Shown here in pieces: positions 46,691-54,797 of a DNA stretch of 64,000 nt. Each line of letters starts with the position of its first letter. Within the stretch, counting starts at the first letter, position 1. The notes under the pieces are model-generated. The model did not search any database and had not been told where the DNA came from. It was given only the letters and a program-made list of their open reading frames with translations. The translations under genes were made by a program, and so were the position numbers. Origin of the DNA: Acidiferrobacteraceae bacterium (GTDB lineage Bacteria; Pseudomonadota; Gammaproteobacteria; Arenicellales; UBA868); NCBI GenBank assembly GCA_002724185.1, contig PBOB01000054.1:1-64000 (forward strand), given 5' to 3'.

Positions 46691-47074
46691 ACGTATACCT
46701 TAATAATATAAATCGTTTTAGTAAAATAGCGATATTTTTTGAACAGCTTAATACTGAACATTGCAGATCTATATCCATATTATAGAGCTTTTTCAGGGTG
46801 CCACGGCTAGAATTCAAAGGTTAGAAACTACCCTTTGTTCCAATAGTCGACAGGCTGTCAGTTCGTTGAGACGAACATCGCAATTGACCAATCCTCTGGG
46901 CTAGGTTAGTTAATAAATGATGTAAGCCTAATTTTATTATACTTGCAGCTATGTTGTGATAACGAAATTTTAGTTGGCAATTACATTGATGCTTATTGGA
47001 GCATTATGCAAAGATAGTTATTTCTATTGTGATTAGATTGATTCATTTGACGTGCGGACGTTGGTTCTAGTTCA
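46691..47074. other. Intergenic region, nothing recognised
   Basis: About 380 AT-rich bases between divergent genes (histone deacetylase family and EEP protein). I see no ORF of note, no tRNA, and no clear hairpin with T run. It should contain promoters for both genes. Confidence 0.4.
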
Positions 47075-47857
47075 ATGTTGGCTATTACAGTCATCGTTGC
47101 AACTATATTGATGATTTGGTTGGCAACTAAACACTGGCCAATTAGACCCGGAGAGGGTCGAGAATTTTCGAATTCGATCGACTATCGATCCGACAAAACC
47201 GAATGTTTCACAGTTGGAACATTCAATATTCATCGCGGCAGAGGAATCGATGGGATTCGAAGTTTGGCGCGTATTAGCGATACAATCTGTGACTGTGATG
47301 TAGTGGGCCTTCAGGAAGTAGAGGGATATAGTCTTAGGAATTCCAAGAATCAAGCCTATCTACTGGCTGAGTATGGACAATACGCAGTGCACTTTTCTCC
47401 CACTCGGAAGCAGTTATTTCTTCCACATCGTGGTAATGCCCTATTGACTCGGTATCCCGTTTCCTACTGGTGCAGAGAGCCGTTATTTCCAACCCATGGT
47501 AAAGCTTATAGGAATTTGACGATGTATACTCTACAAATCAGTGGTCAGGAAGTGCATGTAATTAATACACATCTTTCGAAGCCGACCGATCAGAACGCAC
47601 CGCTGCAGCGTGTATTGGAACTATTTGTCAGTCTAGAACGTGCTGTTTTAGTTGGAGATTTCAATACACATGCTTGTCATCCGTTGATCCAAGAAATTAC
47701 CAACCTACAGGCTGTTGATGCAACATCTCTAAGCAGTGAAGATCCAAATAGAGTTGATTGGATTTTGGTTCGAGGGCTAGAAATAGTTTCAGCGACATAC
47801 ATTCCCGCTAGCGCTTCAGACCATCCGTTTTATTCGGCTGAATTACGGCTGATGTGA
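47075..47857 (+). CDS. Endonuclease/exonuclease/phosphatase (EEP) family protein
   Basis: A 260-residue protein with an N-terminal membrane helix (residues ~2-18) followed by a periplasmic or extracellular EEP domain. TVGTFNIHRGRGIDG, VVGLQEVEGYS, NTHLSKPTDQ, LVGDFNTHACHP and SASDHPFYSAEL are the metal-binding and catalytic segments in order. The family includes phosphodiesterases and lipid or sugar phosphatases. It sits at the edge of LPS-core genes and overlaps the convergent kinase gene by 15 bases. A similar family member lies near LPS genes in Pseudomonas, but I cannot assign a substrate. Confidence 0.85.
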   Translation: MLAITVIVATILMIWLATKHWPIRPGEGREFSNSIDYRSDKTECFTVGTFNIHRGRGIDGIRSLARISDTICDCDVVGLQEVEGYSLRNSKNQAYLLAEYGQYAVHFSPTRKQLFLPHRGNALLTRYPVSYWCREPLFPTHGKAYRNLTMYTLQISGQEVHVINTHLSKPTDQNAPLQRVLELFVSLERAVLVGDFNTHACHPLIQEITNLQAVDATSLSSEDPNRVDWILVRGLEIVSATYIPASASDHPFYSAELRLM

Positions 47858-48595
47858 TTTATACGCTGAGGCGAATGTCCACCCTAATCTGCCGAGCTTT
47901 TCTAGAGAAAATTCATATAGGTTAGGATAGTCTTGCTTAAGATCCCGAAGAAATCTGGTAGCATCTCGATTGACAGCTGATGCAGCGGATCTTTTGTTAT
48001 CATGTTGTTTCATCACATCAAGGTCGAGTAAAAGAATTTGATCGTTTGACAATAAAATATTGCTCGATTTGGTATCGCCATGGGTAATGCTACGGTCCCA
48101 TAGACTGTTTAATGTATTAATAATTTTTTCCAATGCTTGTAGCTGACTTGGTTCATCTGAACCTGAGCGTAGATAATCTGCCCAAGTGCGGCCATCAATG
48201 AACTTATATAAATACCAAGATCGGCCTTTTAATCTGCCCAGAATATATTCCTGAATAAATGCTACTGGGTCTGCTACTGAAAAACCCAGATCTTGAAGTT
48301 TTTTTGCGTAAATCCAGCAATTTTCTGCTCTGGAATTGCTAATGCTTCTTCGTACTGCATGCCACCTGTTGGCTGTGTTGTAAGCCTTAATTACAAGCTG
48401 ACCATCATTAAGCAGATTGGGTAGTAGATTTATAGTAGTTTTCTGGTCCTGTTTTAGAGGTGGGAAGATTGCATATTGCGCAATCGCCTGATCAGGATCT
48501 TCTAGGCAGTACTGCAATTTCCCTTCCGCGTCGTAGTCAAAATCATATATGCCCCTTAGATTCTTGTACGCGAACATCTGCGTTGTTTTAGACAT
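47843..48595 (-). CDS. Lipopolysaccharide kinase-like protein (Kdo/WaaP family)
   Basis: A 250-residue protein of the LPS-core kinase superfamily with eukaryotic-kinase-like catalytic pieces: SITHGDTKSSNILL (catalytic loop HGDxKxxN) and ILLLDLDVMK (metal-binding DLD). The N-terminal lobe contains a Lys in LVIKAYN. It likely phosphorylates a core sugar such as heptose, or Kdo. It lies 43 bases downstream of the WaaG-WaaP fusion and is probably its operon partner. Its 3' end overlaps convergent EEP. Confidence 0.8.
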   Translation of the reverse strand: MSKTTQMFAYKNLRGIYDFDYDAEGKLQYCLEDPDQAIAQYAIFPPLKQDQKTTINLLPNLLNDGQLVIKAYNTANRWHAVRRSISNSRAENCWIYAKKLQDLGFSVADPVAFIQEYILGRLKGRSWYLYKFIDGRTWADYLRSGSDEPSQLQALEKIINTLNSLWDRSITHGDTKSSNILLSNDQILLLDLDVMKQHDNKRSAASAVNRDATRFLRDLKQDYPNLYEFSLEKLGRLGWTFASAYKSHQP

Positions 48596-48638
48596 ATCGA
48601 TAGCGTAATCTTAATTCGAGTCAATTAAAGCTAAAATC

Positions 48639-50819
48639 TTATTGGAGCATGCGGGCGGATGGAGCCGGATTGGCCTGCTGAGGTAAGTTCTGCACATTTT
48701 TACGTTGCTCAGCTGCATACAGATTCTCTGCTTTTGATATTACTTCATTCCAAAATAGGGCATCACCAGATAGTGTTTCTCGTAAAGAGATTCCCATGTA
48801 ATCAGCAATGAAGCGATAGAGATCTCTACTAGTCAGGATGCCTGATTCGATCAGTGTAAGACAAGAATACCTTAGTCCAGAAATATCCTTTAGCTTCCAT
48901 CGTTCAGGTGTTTGACGGCGAATCTGCATCCTATGCAAGTCAATTACGTGCAGCGTACTTTTATTAGTAGAAAGTTTGCCCTTGTCGTAAGCGCGACGTA
49001 ACAAGAAATGACATAAGTAGAAGTCTCTGTGATTGGCGCCACTTTGATGAATGGTGCGCGCCATTCTTGCTACTCTTCTGATTAGCCATCGCTTGTATCG
49101 GAGGTCACTGCGAGTTTTCGGAGGATTTTTTTGCCACTCATAGCCTAGCTCTTCAAGACTAATTGAGCCACCTATTTCTTCGGTAATAATAAATGACTGT
49201 CGGTTGGCAGCTTTTTTGTATGAAGTTCCATAGCCGGCGATTGTAAGCGTACTAATGCCATGCCGGCGGAGATGGTGAACACCGTGCCATTCGTTTTTTG
49301 CACCAAGTACAGGCGGACGAAGATAAGTCCAGTTCTTGATAATTTCACGCCAACCAACCCCGGTATGCGTTTTTATGTAATATGTCTTATTTCCAAATTT
49401 GTGACGCCTGGTTTCGCGACCTAATCCTGTCCTAATTAACTCTCCCCGTTTTTGGATTTGCATTATCTGACCAAGATGCGCTCCTTGAAATATTTCGATG
49501 GGCAGACTTTGATCTAAATATTGAATAGACTCATCTGGCCTTTGTGCGCGTCCCATCTTTTTTTCAACATTGTTCTGGCAGTGCTTCTCAATGATATCAA
49601 CCGCATCGATGGGCATATGGTACAGGTCTTCGTTCTCGCCATATCTTAGGCCATTATTGCTCCATTTCTTCCGAATAGTTGGTGAAGATAGAATATTTTC
49701 AAGTTTGTAGTTGAGCTGACTTTGCTCAAATGGTTCAGGTAGTACAATCCCAGCCTTAGCTTGCTCAACATGTTCGGCATAGCCACATACTTCCGTAGTT
49801 AGAACTGGGACACCCGCCACAATCGCCTCTAGGAGCACTGTTCCTGTATTCTCACGATATGCAGGATGTATCAATAAATCTCCAGCAGCATACCACTCAC
49901 GGATATCATCACGGCCACCAACAAAATGAACCCTCGCATTAACTCCTAGCTTTTTTGCTAGGTCGAGGTAATCATTTGCATGGTCTCTTCCAATCACCAT
50001 CAATTGAGTGCGTTGTTGCAACCTAAGTGGCAAGCTCGCAAGTGCTTTAACAGCTCGATCGAGACCTTTGGTTTCGAATCCTGAGCCTATAAATAGCAAT
50101 AGTAGCTCGTCAGGCTCTATATCGAAATCTTTACGCATTTGATATCTTGTGCCGAATCGATTCTGAGCGGGTTTTCTATCTTTTTTGCTCAAGGTGGGCG
50201 GAAGCAGCATGAAGCGAGAATTATCAGTGTGATAGTACTCCTGAAATACTTTCTTTTCTCGTTTAGACAGAGATAGGATTAATGTTTGACTAGCAGTTCC
50301 GAACACCGCATTTTCAAATCGGAAAAGATGTTGATAGCGTGGTGTTAATTTGTATAGTGATCGGAAATCGAAACCCGGTGCATGAAGAAGTATTTTTCTT
50401 ATCAGTTTCCTTAAATTTTTGTGCGGGTAAATTGTTTTTAAAGCTCTTTGCAGGTATCTGATCGATTTGGGGATACTTTTTTTCGCATCACGAGCGATAT
50501 AGCAGACATCAGCACCATAATAAACATCAAGGCCAGGCATTTTGTTGAAGCCTATCACGGCATCGAATCTTTTCATTCGAAGTTGGTCTTGGACTTTATT
50601 ATGGTATGCCTTATCCTTCCTATGATTCGAGCGAAAGTGATCTCGCCAGTCATTTAAGCATGTAACTTTTGGCTCGCTTTCAATTGCAGGTCCTTCCCAT
50701 GTTCTAACAAAGATTTCGACCTCGTGTCCTCGGTTTTGACATTCTTCAAGAATTCGACGGAAATCGCGCGATAGGCCGCTATGAGGCAGATAATTAAAAT
50801 GGCAGAAAGCAAACTTCAT
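48639..50819 (-). CDS. Fused WaaG glycosyltransferase and WaaP heptose kinase
   Basis: A single 726-residue frame. Residues 1-~415 match WaaG, the GT4 enzyme that adds glucose to core heptose II: start MKFAFCHFNYLPHSGLSRDF, the EEVDLLLFIGSGFETKG-like LLLFIGSGFETKGLD, and the nucleotide-sugar motif RENTGTVLLEA (Glu323, Glu331). A ~20-residue linker follows. Residues ~437-660 match WaaP, the kinase that phosphorylates heptose I: YYIKTHTGVGWREIIKNW, SFIITEEI, catalytic NHRDFYLCHFLL (Asp599) and VIDLHRMQIR (Asp627). Both halves look intact. In E. coli and Pseudomonas these are adjacent separate genes. No stop or frameshift separates the halves. Confidence 0.92.
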   Translation of the reverse strand: MKFAFCHFNYLPHSGLSRDFRRILEECQNRGHEVEIFVRTWEGPAIESEPKVTCLNDWRDHFRSNHRKDKAYHNKVQDQLRMKRFDAVIGFNKMPGLDVYYGADVCYIARDAKKSIPKSIRYLQRALKTIYPHKNLRKLIRKILLHAPGFDFRSLYKLTPRYQHLFRFENAVFGTASQTLILSLSKREKKVFQEYYHTDNSRFMLLPPTLSKKDRKPAQNRFGTRYQMRKDFDIEPDELLLLFIGSGFETKGLDRAVKALASLPLRLQQRTQLMVIGRDHANDYLDLAKKLGVNARVHFVGGRDDIREWYAAGDLLIHPAYRENTGTVLLEAIVAGVPVLTTEVCGYAEHVEQAKAGIVLPEPFEQSQLNYKLENILSSPTIRKKWSNNGLRYGENEDLYHMPIDAVDIIEKHCQNNVEKKMGRAQRPDESIQYLDQSLPIEIFQGAHLGQIMQIQKRGELIRTGLGRETRRHKFGNKTYYIKTHTGVGWREIIKNWTYLRPPVLGAKNEWHGVHHLRRHGISTLTIAGYGTSYKKAANRQSFIITEEIGGSISLEELGYEWQKNPPKTRSDLRYKRWLIRRVARMARTIHQSGANHRDFYLCHFLLRRAYDKGKLSTNKSTLHVIDLHRMQIRRQTPERWKLKDISGLRYSCLTLIESGILTSRDLYRFIADYMGISLRETLSGDALFWNEVISKAENLYAAEQRKNVQNLPQQANPAPSARMLQ

Positions 50820-50902
50820 TTTGTTGCGGAAGACTTTATGGGCGCTGCTAGGCAGAGAGTAATGTAGTTGAATCTAGGTCGTTGTTTCGTATAGACCCCA
50901 AT

Positions 50903-51913
50903 TTAGTCCTCATTGTATCGTTTTTCCCATTCCCACGCTGTTCTGCATATTTCCTCAAGATTGTCATGCATCGGCACCCATCCGAGCACCTCAAGAATTC
51001 GTCTGTTATCAGCGACCACTTGGGGAGCATCACCCTGACGTCTAGGGGAAGCAACGATAGGAAAGTTTACATTAGCGACAGATTTTATTGTATTTACAAC
51101 TTGTTGGACACTATAACCTTTTCCATAACCACAGTTTAGCCGTTCTGAATCGCCCCCGTTTGCTAGATATTCAAGTGCATCGAGGTGGGCGGTAGCAATG
51201 TCTTCGACATGAACATAGTCACGAATGCATGTACCGTCAAGTGTTGGATAATCTGTACCAAAAATCGACATAGTCTTGTGTTTTCCTAGAGCAGTTTCAC
51301 ATGCGACTTTAATCAAGTGGGTTGAATCTGGCGTGGCTGGACCCAAGGTTCCATCGAAACTGGCTCCAGCGACATTGAAGTATCTCAGCGCAACATATCG
51401 AAATTGTGAATGACTATTTTGGCTGCTCGCTGCTATATCGTGTAAATTCCATTCGGTAATGAGCTTGGTACGACCATAGGGATTGATTGGTATTGTAGCT
51501 GTTGTTTCTGAAACGGGTATTTCTGCGGGATTTCCATATACAGCTGCGCTGGAAGAGAAAACGAACAAACCGATGCTGCATTTTCTACATGCACTAATTA
51601 AGTTCATTGAGCCTACTACATTATTTTCATAGTACTTTAATGGGTCTTTTATTGATTCCGGTACTACGACATCACCGGCAAAATGGATAACAGCTTCGAT
51701 ATCGTTGCCTCTAAGTATCTCAACCATTTCTTCTCGATTACCAGAATCTAGACGATAAAATTTTGCCGACTTAGGAACTGCCCAGCGATGTCCAGTTGAC
51801 AGTGTATCGACTATGGTCAATGTGTACCCCGCATCAATCAGTTTTCTAGCGGTATGTGAACCTATATAACCTGCACCGCCTGTAATGAGGATCCTTGAGA
51901 TGTTACTTGGCAT
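50903..51913 (-). CDS. galE: UDP-glucose 4-epimerase
   Basis: Interconverts UDP-glucose and UDP-galactose. NAD-binding ITGGAGYIGSHTARKL is at the N-terminus, the catalytic YxxxK is in NPYGRTKLITEW, and the SSAAVYGNP segment supplies the active-site Ser. Length 336 residues (338 in E. coli). It lies between waaF and the waaG-waaP fusion, so a role in supplying UDP-Gal or UDP-GalNAc for core or O-antigen sugars is likely. UDP-GlcNAc epimerases of the same family are an alternative. Confidence 0.9.
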   Translation of the reverse strand: MPSNISRILITGGAGYIGSHTARKLIDAGYTLTIVDTLSTGHRWAVPKSAKFYRLDSGNREEMVEILRGNDIEAVIHFAGDVVVPESIKDPLKYYENNVVGSMNLISACRKCSIGLFVFSSSAAVYGNPAEIPVSETTATIPINPYGRTKLITEWNLHDIAASSQNSHSQFRYVALRYFNVAGASFDGTLGPATPDSTHLIKVACETALGKHKTMSIFGTDYPTLDGTCIRDYVHVEDIATAHLDALEYLANGGDSERLNCGYGKGYSVQQVVNTIKSVANVNFPIVASPRRQGDAPQVVADNRRILEVLGWVPMHDNLEEICRTAWEWEKRYNED

Positions 51914-51972
51914 AAGCGTATTGTCTAAATCTTGATTGGTCTATTTGAGTATCGAATCGCATTTGATGTTTG

Positions 51973-53004
51973 TTAGTCCCTTTGGAATGATTCTAATTCC
52001 GCTATTACTTGTTCGGCAGATAATCGCTCAAGGCAGTTGGTATGCCCAAGGGGACAATGTCGCTCTTGGCAGGGGCTGCACGCTAATTCCTCCCATAGTA
52101 TGGTTGCTTTCGTGCTTAGGGGTGGATTGATTCTTGGACTTGTTGACCCGTAGATGGCAATAACTTTTGTGTTGACCGCAGCAGCTAGATGCATTAGACC
52201 AGAGTCATTACTAATCACACAGTCAGTTGCGCTTAGTAGGTCGATAACCTCTTCTAATGTGGTCTGTCCAGCAAGATCGAACAGGTTTATATTTCTGGTT
52301 CCATTATGTATTTCAGCTGTTATAGCCGAATCTTTTTCGGATCCGAGAAGCCATACTTGCCAGCCTTTAAGTGCTTGATGTTGAGCAACTTGAGCAAAGT
52401 ATGCAGCCGGCCAGCGCTTAGATGGACCGAACTCCGCCCCAGGGCAAATAGCAAGAACTGGTTGGTCAGTTTGTTCGATTCCCAGATTGTCTAGAATCCC
52501 TTTTACGGCGTCTCGATTGATTCTAAGTCTAGGTGTTGGGTAGTTCTTGCATGTATAATCACCCTTAGTGCGGCCTAGCTGAACAAACTTTTGTACAGTT
52601 AAAGGCAATTGAGTTGTATCGAGAGGATGCACGTCGTTTAACAAACCATAGCGTTTTTCTCCCAAGTATCCAGTTCGCTGGGGAATACCAGCGAGAAATG
52701 GCACCAACGCAGCTTTTATTGACCTGGGTAAAATAATTGCTTGGTCGAATTTTCTCTCTCGTAGTGTTTGTGCAAGATCCCACCTTTTGTAGAGTGATAA
52801 TTGACCATGTTCGAATCCTGTCGGAATCACACTAGATACTTGAGGCATACGATACAACAAGGGTGATGACCAAGAGGGCGCCATAACCGATAATTGCAGA
52901 CTATCCTGCTTTTGCAGCAATGTTTGAAACAAGCTTTGAGCCATCACCATATCACCAATCCAAGATGGTCCAACGACTAAGACATTGTGACAATCAGGTG
53001 CCAT
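51973..53004 (-). CDS. waaF: ADP-heptose:LPS heptosyltransferase II
   Basis: Glycosyltransferase family 9 enzyme adding the second heptose to the inner core of LPS at the cytoplasmic face. The start NVLVVGPSWIGDMVMAQSLF, ICPGAEFGPSKRWPAAYFA and NDSGLMHLAAAVNTKVIAIYG are the WaaF blocks. The C-terminal CSPCQERHCPLGHTNC is Cys-rich, as is usual for WaaF. Length 343 residues. waaC, usually next to it in Pseudomonas, is absent from the window. Confidence 0.94.
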   Translation of the reverse strand: MAPDCHNVLVVGPSWIGDMVMAQSLFQTLLQKQDSLQLSVMAPSWSSPLLYRMPQVSSVIPTGFEHGQLSLYKRWDLAQTLRERKFDQAIILPRSIKAALVPFLAGIPQRTGYLGEKRYGLLNDVHPLDTTQLPLTVQKFVQLGRTKGDYTCKNYPTPRLRINRDAVKGILDNLGIEQTDQPVLAICPGAEFGPSKRWPAAYFAQVAQHQALKGWQVWLLGSEKDSAITAEIHNGTRNINLFDLAGQTTLEEVIDLLSATDCVISNDSGLMHLAAAVNTKVIAIYGSTSPRINPPLSTKATILWEELACSPCQERHCPLGHTNCLERLSAEQVIAELESFQRD

Positions 53005-53065
53005 ATAAAGAATGTCTTATTAAAGTTCAGTCAGTACATCCGTATTGGGTATTGGTTCATAGCGA

Positions 53066-53302
53066 TTAGTCCTTGGCGTCCGATAATACATATATAGTTC
53101 CGCAGTAGGGACAAACAACTTCGTTGTCCAGCTCTATAGCGAGATAAACTCGCGGATGCGCGCTCCACAACATTGTGTCTTTATTTGGACAATAGAGTGG
53201 TAGATCATGCTCGCCTAAACAATAGCGACGTTGATTACTCGTGGTATCTTTTTCACTGGCAGACACAATAGACTCAGGTTTATTAATTGCAGGAAGTCGC
53301 AT
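53066..53302 (-). CDS. Zinc-finger domain protein, zf-CHCC family
   Basis: A 78-residue protein with the CHCC zinc-binding pattern: RRYCLGEHDLPLYCPNKDT, HPRVYLAIE and VVCPYCGTIYVL, giving the C...H...C..C ligand set. It is a short relative of the complex I NDUFS6 domain. The ATG at 53302 starts just after the ilvE stop; an ATG seven codons upstream overlaps ilvE and is less likely. ilvE followed by this gene and waaF is a recurring gammaproteobacterial order. Confidence 0.85.
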   Translation of the reverse strand: MRLPAINKPESIVSASEKDTTSNQRRYCLGEHDLPLYCPNKDTMLWSAHPRVYLAIELDNEVVCPYCGTIYVLSDAKD

Positions 53303-53304
53303 AA

Positions 53305-54225
53305 TCAAATATGCACCAGCCATTCGAGGTGTTGTGGATTCCTTCCGTGTACGCAGTCAAAATAGCGTGATTGTATCTGCTCCGTTATTGGGCCGCGGGT
53401 ACCAGAGCCGATTAGGCGGCCATCGAGTTGAGCAATAGGTGTTACCTCGGCTGCAGTCCCAGTAAAAAACGCTTCGTCAGCAACATAAACCTCATCGCGA
53501 GTTATACGTTTTTCTATAAGGTCAAACCCAAGCTCATCAATTAGTACGACGATAGTATCGCGTGTTATGCCTTCTAGTGCTGATGTTAGGTCAGGAGTGA
53601 ATATCTTCCCATCACGAACGATAAACACATTCTCGCCTGTTCCCTCCATCACATATCCTTCATTATCAAGCATTAGTGCTTCGTCTGCACCAGCGGCTAC
53701 AGCTTCTTGTAGAGCAAGAATGGAATTGATATAGTGGCCACAGGCTTTAGCACGGCACATGCTGATGTTAACGTGGTGACGCGTCAGGGACGACGTTTTG
53801 ACTCTTATGCCTTTCTCTAGACCATCTTCTCCAAGGTAAGTGCCCCATTCCCATGCTGCTATGGAGACATGGGTTGATAGTGTATCTGCTCGAATCCCCA
53901 TGCCCTCAGAACCATAAAAGACAAGGGGGCGGATATATGCGCTGCTAAGGCTATTTTTTTCTACGATACTCTTTTGTGCATCATTTAGGGTCTTCTTGTC
54001 ATATGGCATATTCATTCCTAGGATGTGCGCTGATCGGAACAACCGATCTGTATGATCTTCTAGCCGAAAGATAGCTGGGCCTTTTTCTGTACTATAGGCT
54101 CGTACTCCTTCAAATGCTCCTAGGCCATAGTGGAGTGTGTGAGTCAGGACATGAACTTGCGCATCTCGCCATGGAACCATTTCCCCATCAAGCCATATAA
54201 ATCCATCTCTATCCGAAAATGACAT
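53305..54225 (-). CDS. ilvE: Branched-chain amino acid aminotransferase
   Basis: PLP enzyme for the last step of valine, leucine and isoleucine synthesis. The PLP Lys is in RAKACGHYINSILA. LHYGLGAFEGVRAY near the N-terminus, MEGTGENVFIVRDG and LEGITRDTIVVL are conserved. Length 306 residues (309 in E. coli). Located between the lumazine-synthase-like gene and zf-CHCC/waaF, as in the Pseudomonas glnE-ilvE-waaF order with one extra gene inserted. Confidence 0.95.
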   Translation of the reverse strand: MSFSDRDGFIWLDGEMVPWRDAQVHVLTHTLHYGLGAFEGVRAYSTEKGPAIFRLEDHTDRLFRSAHILGMNMPYDKKTLNDAQKSIVEKNSLSSAYIRPLVFYGSEGMGIRADTLSTHVSIAAWEWGTYLGEDGLEKGIRVKTSSLTRHHVNISMCRAKACGHYINSILALQEAVAAGADEALMLDNEGYVMEGTGENVFIVRDGKIFTPDLTSALEGITRDTIVVLIDELGFDLIEKRITRDEVYVADEAFFTGTAAEVTPIAQLDGRLIGSGTRGPITEQIQSRYFDCVHGRNPQHLEWLVHI

Positions 54226-54300
54226 TACCTATACCTATCCCTCTTGTTGTAATGAATATATGTTTTTTGACTTTGTCTTGTTGGTCTAAAGCAAGTATGG

Positions 54301-54726
54301 TTAGCAAAACTTACCAACGTTCTCTAATGCAGAGCGAACAGCAAGTACCGAATTCTGCGCATAGGGGACAAGCCGCTCTTGAATTTCTTCTCTACTAATC
54401 TCAGGGCCAAGTATACCTACACCAATTGGTTTCATCAGTTCCAACTGAAGATCGAGAATGGCCTTAAAAACAGCTTCCGCCATTACTCTGCCATGAGCTG
54501 TCTGCCCATTCTCTATAATTCCAAGGGCAATTGCACCACTGATAGCTGGCTTTCGCAAAAGACTTTTAAGGGCGAGCGGCTTTTCCATTGAGCCGAATAC
54601 CCAGACTTGCTCAGTTATAACAAGATCATTTTCGCTAGCAGTGACGATCGCACTTTCCACCATATTCTCTACATGTTTCCGGTGGAAACTTCCCGCGACA
54701 ATTGCAATTTGATCCGCTTTTGGCAT
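54301..54726 (-). CDS. ribH: 6,7-dimethyl-8-ribityllumazine synthase, archaeal-like type
   Basis: Penultimate riboflavin enzyme, condensing ribityl-aminouracil with dihydroxybutanone phosphate. Fold landmarks: IAIVAGSFHRK, VWVFGSMEKPLAL (the PGxxEIP-type loop with its Glu kept), ALGIIENGQTAHGRVM (catalytic His kept) and GILGPEISREEIQERL. Length 141 residues, shorter than the ~156 of E. coli RibH. The block PIGVGILGPEISREE and the following YAQNSVLAVRSAL resemble archaeal RibH more than the usual proteobacterial form. Not next to ribD, ribE, ribBA or nusB; it lies between glnE and ilvE. It could be a second copy or the main one. Confidence 0.8.
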   Translation of the reverse strand: MPKADQIAIVAGSFHRKHVENMVESAIVTASENDLVITEQVWVFGSMEKPLALKSLLRKPAISGAIALGIIENGQTAHGRVMAEAVFKAILDLQLELMKPIGVGILGPEISREEIQERLVPYAQNSVLAVRSALENVGKFC

Positions 54727-54797
54727 GAGCAGTACTTCTGAATTTTTCTAACCGATACTATAGATTAAGCTATTTAGGTGGTGAGCGACAAATTGTC

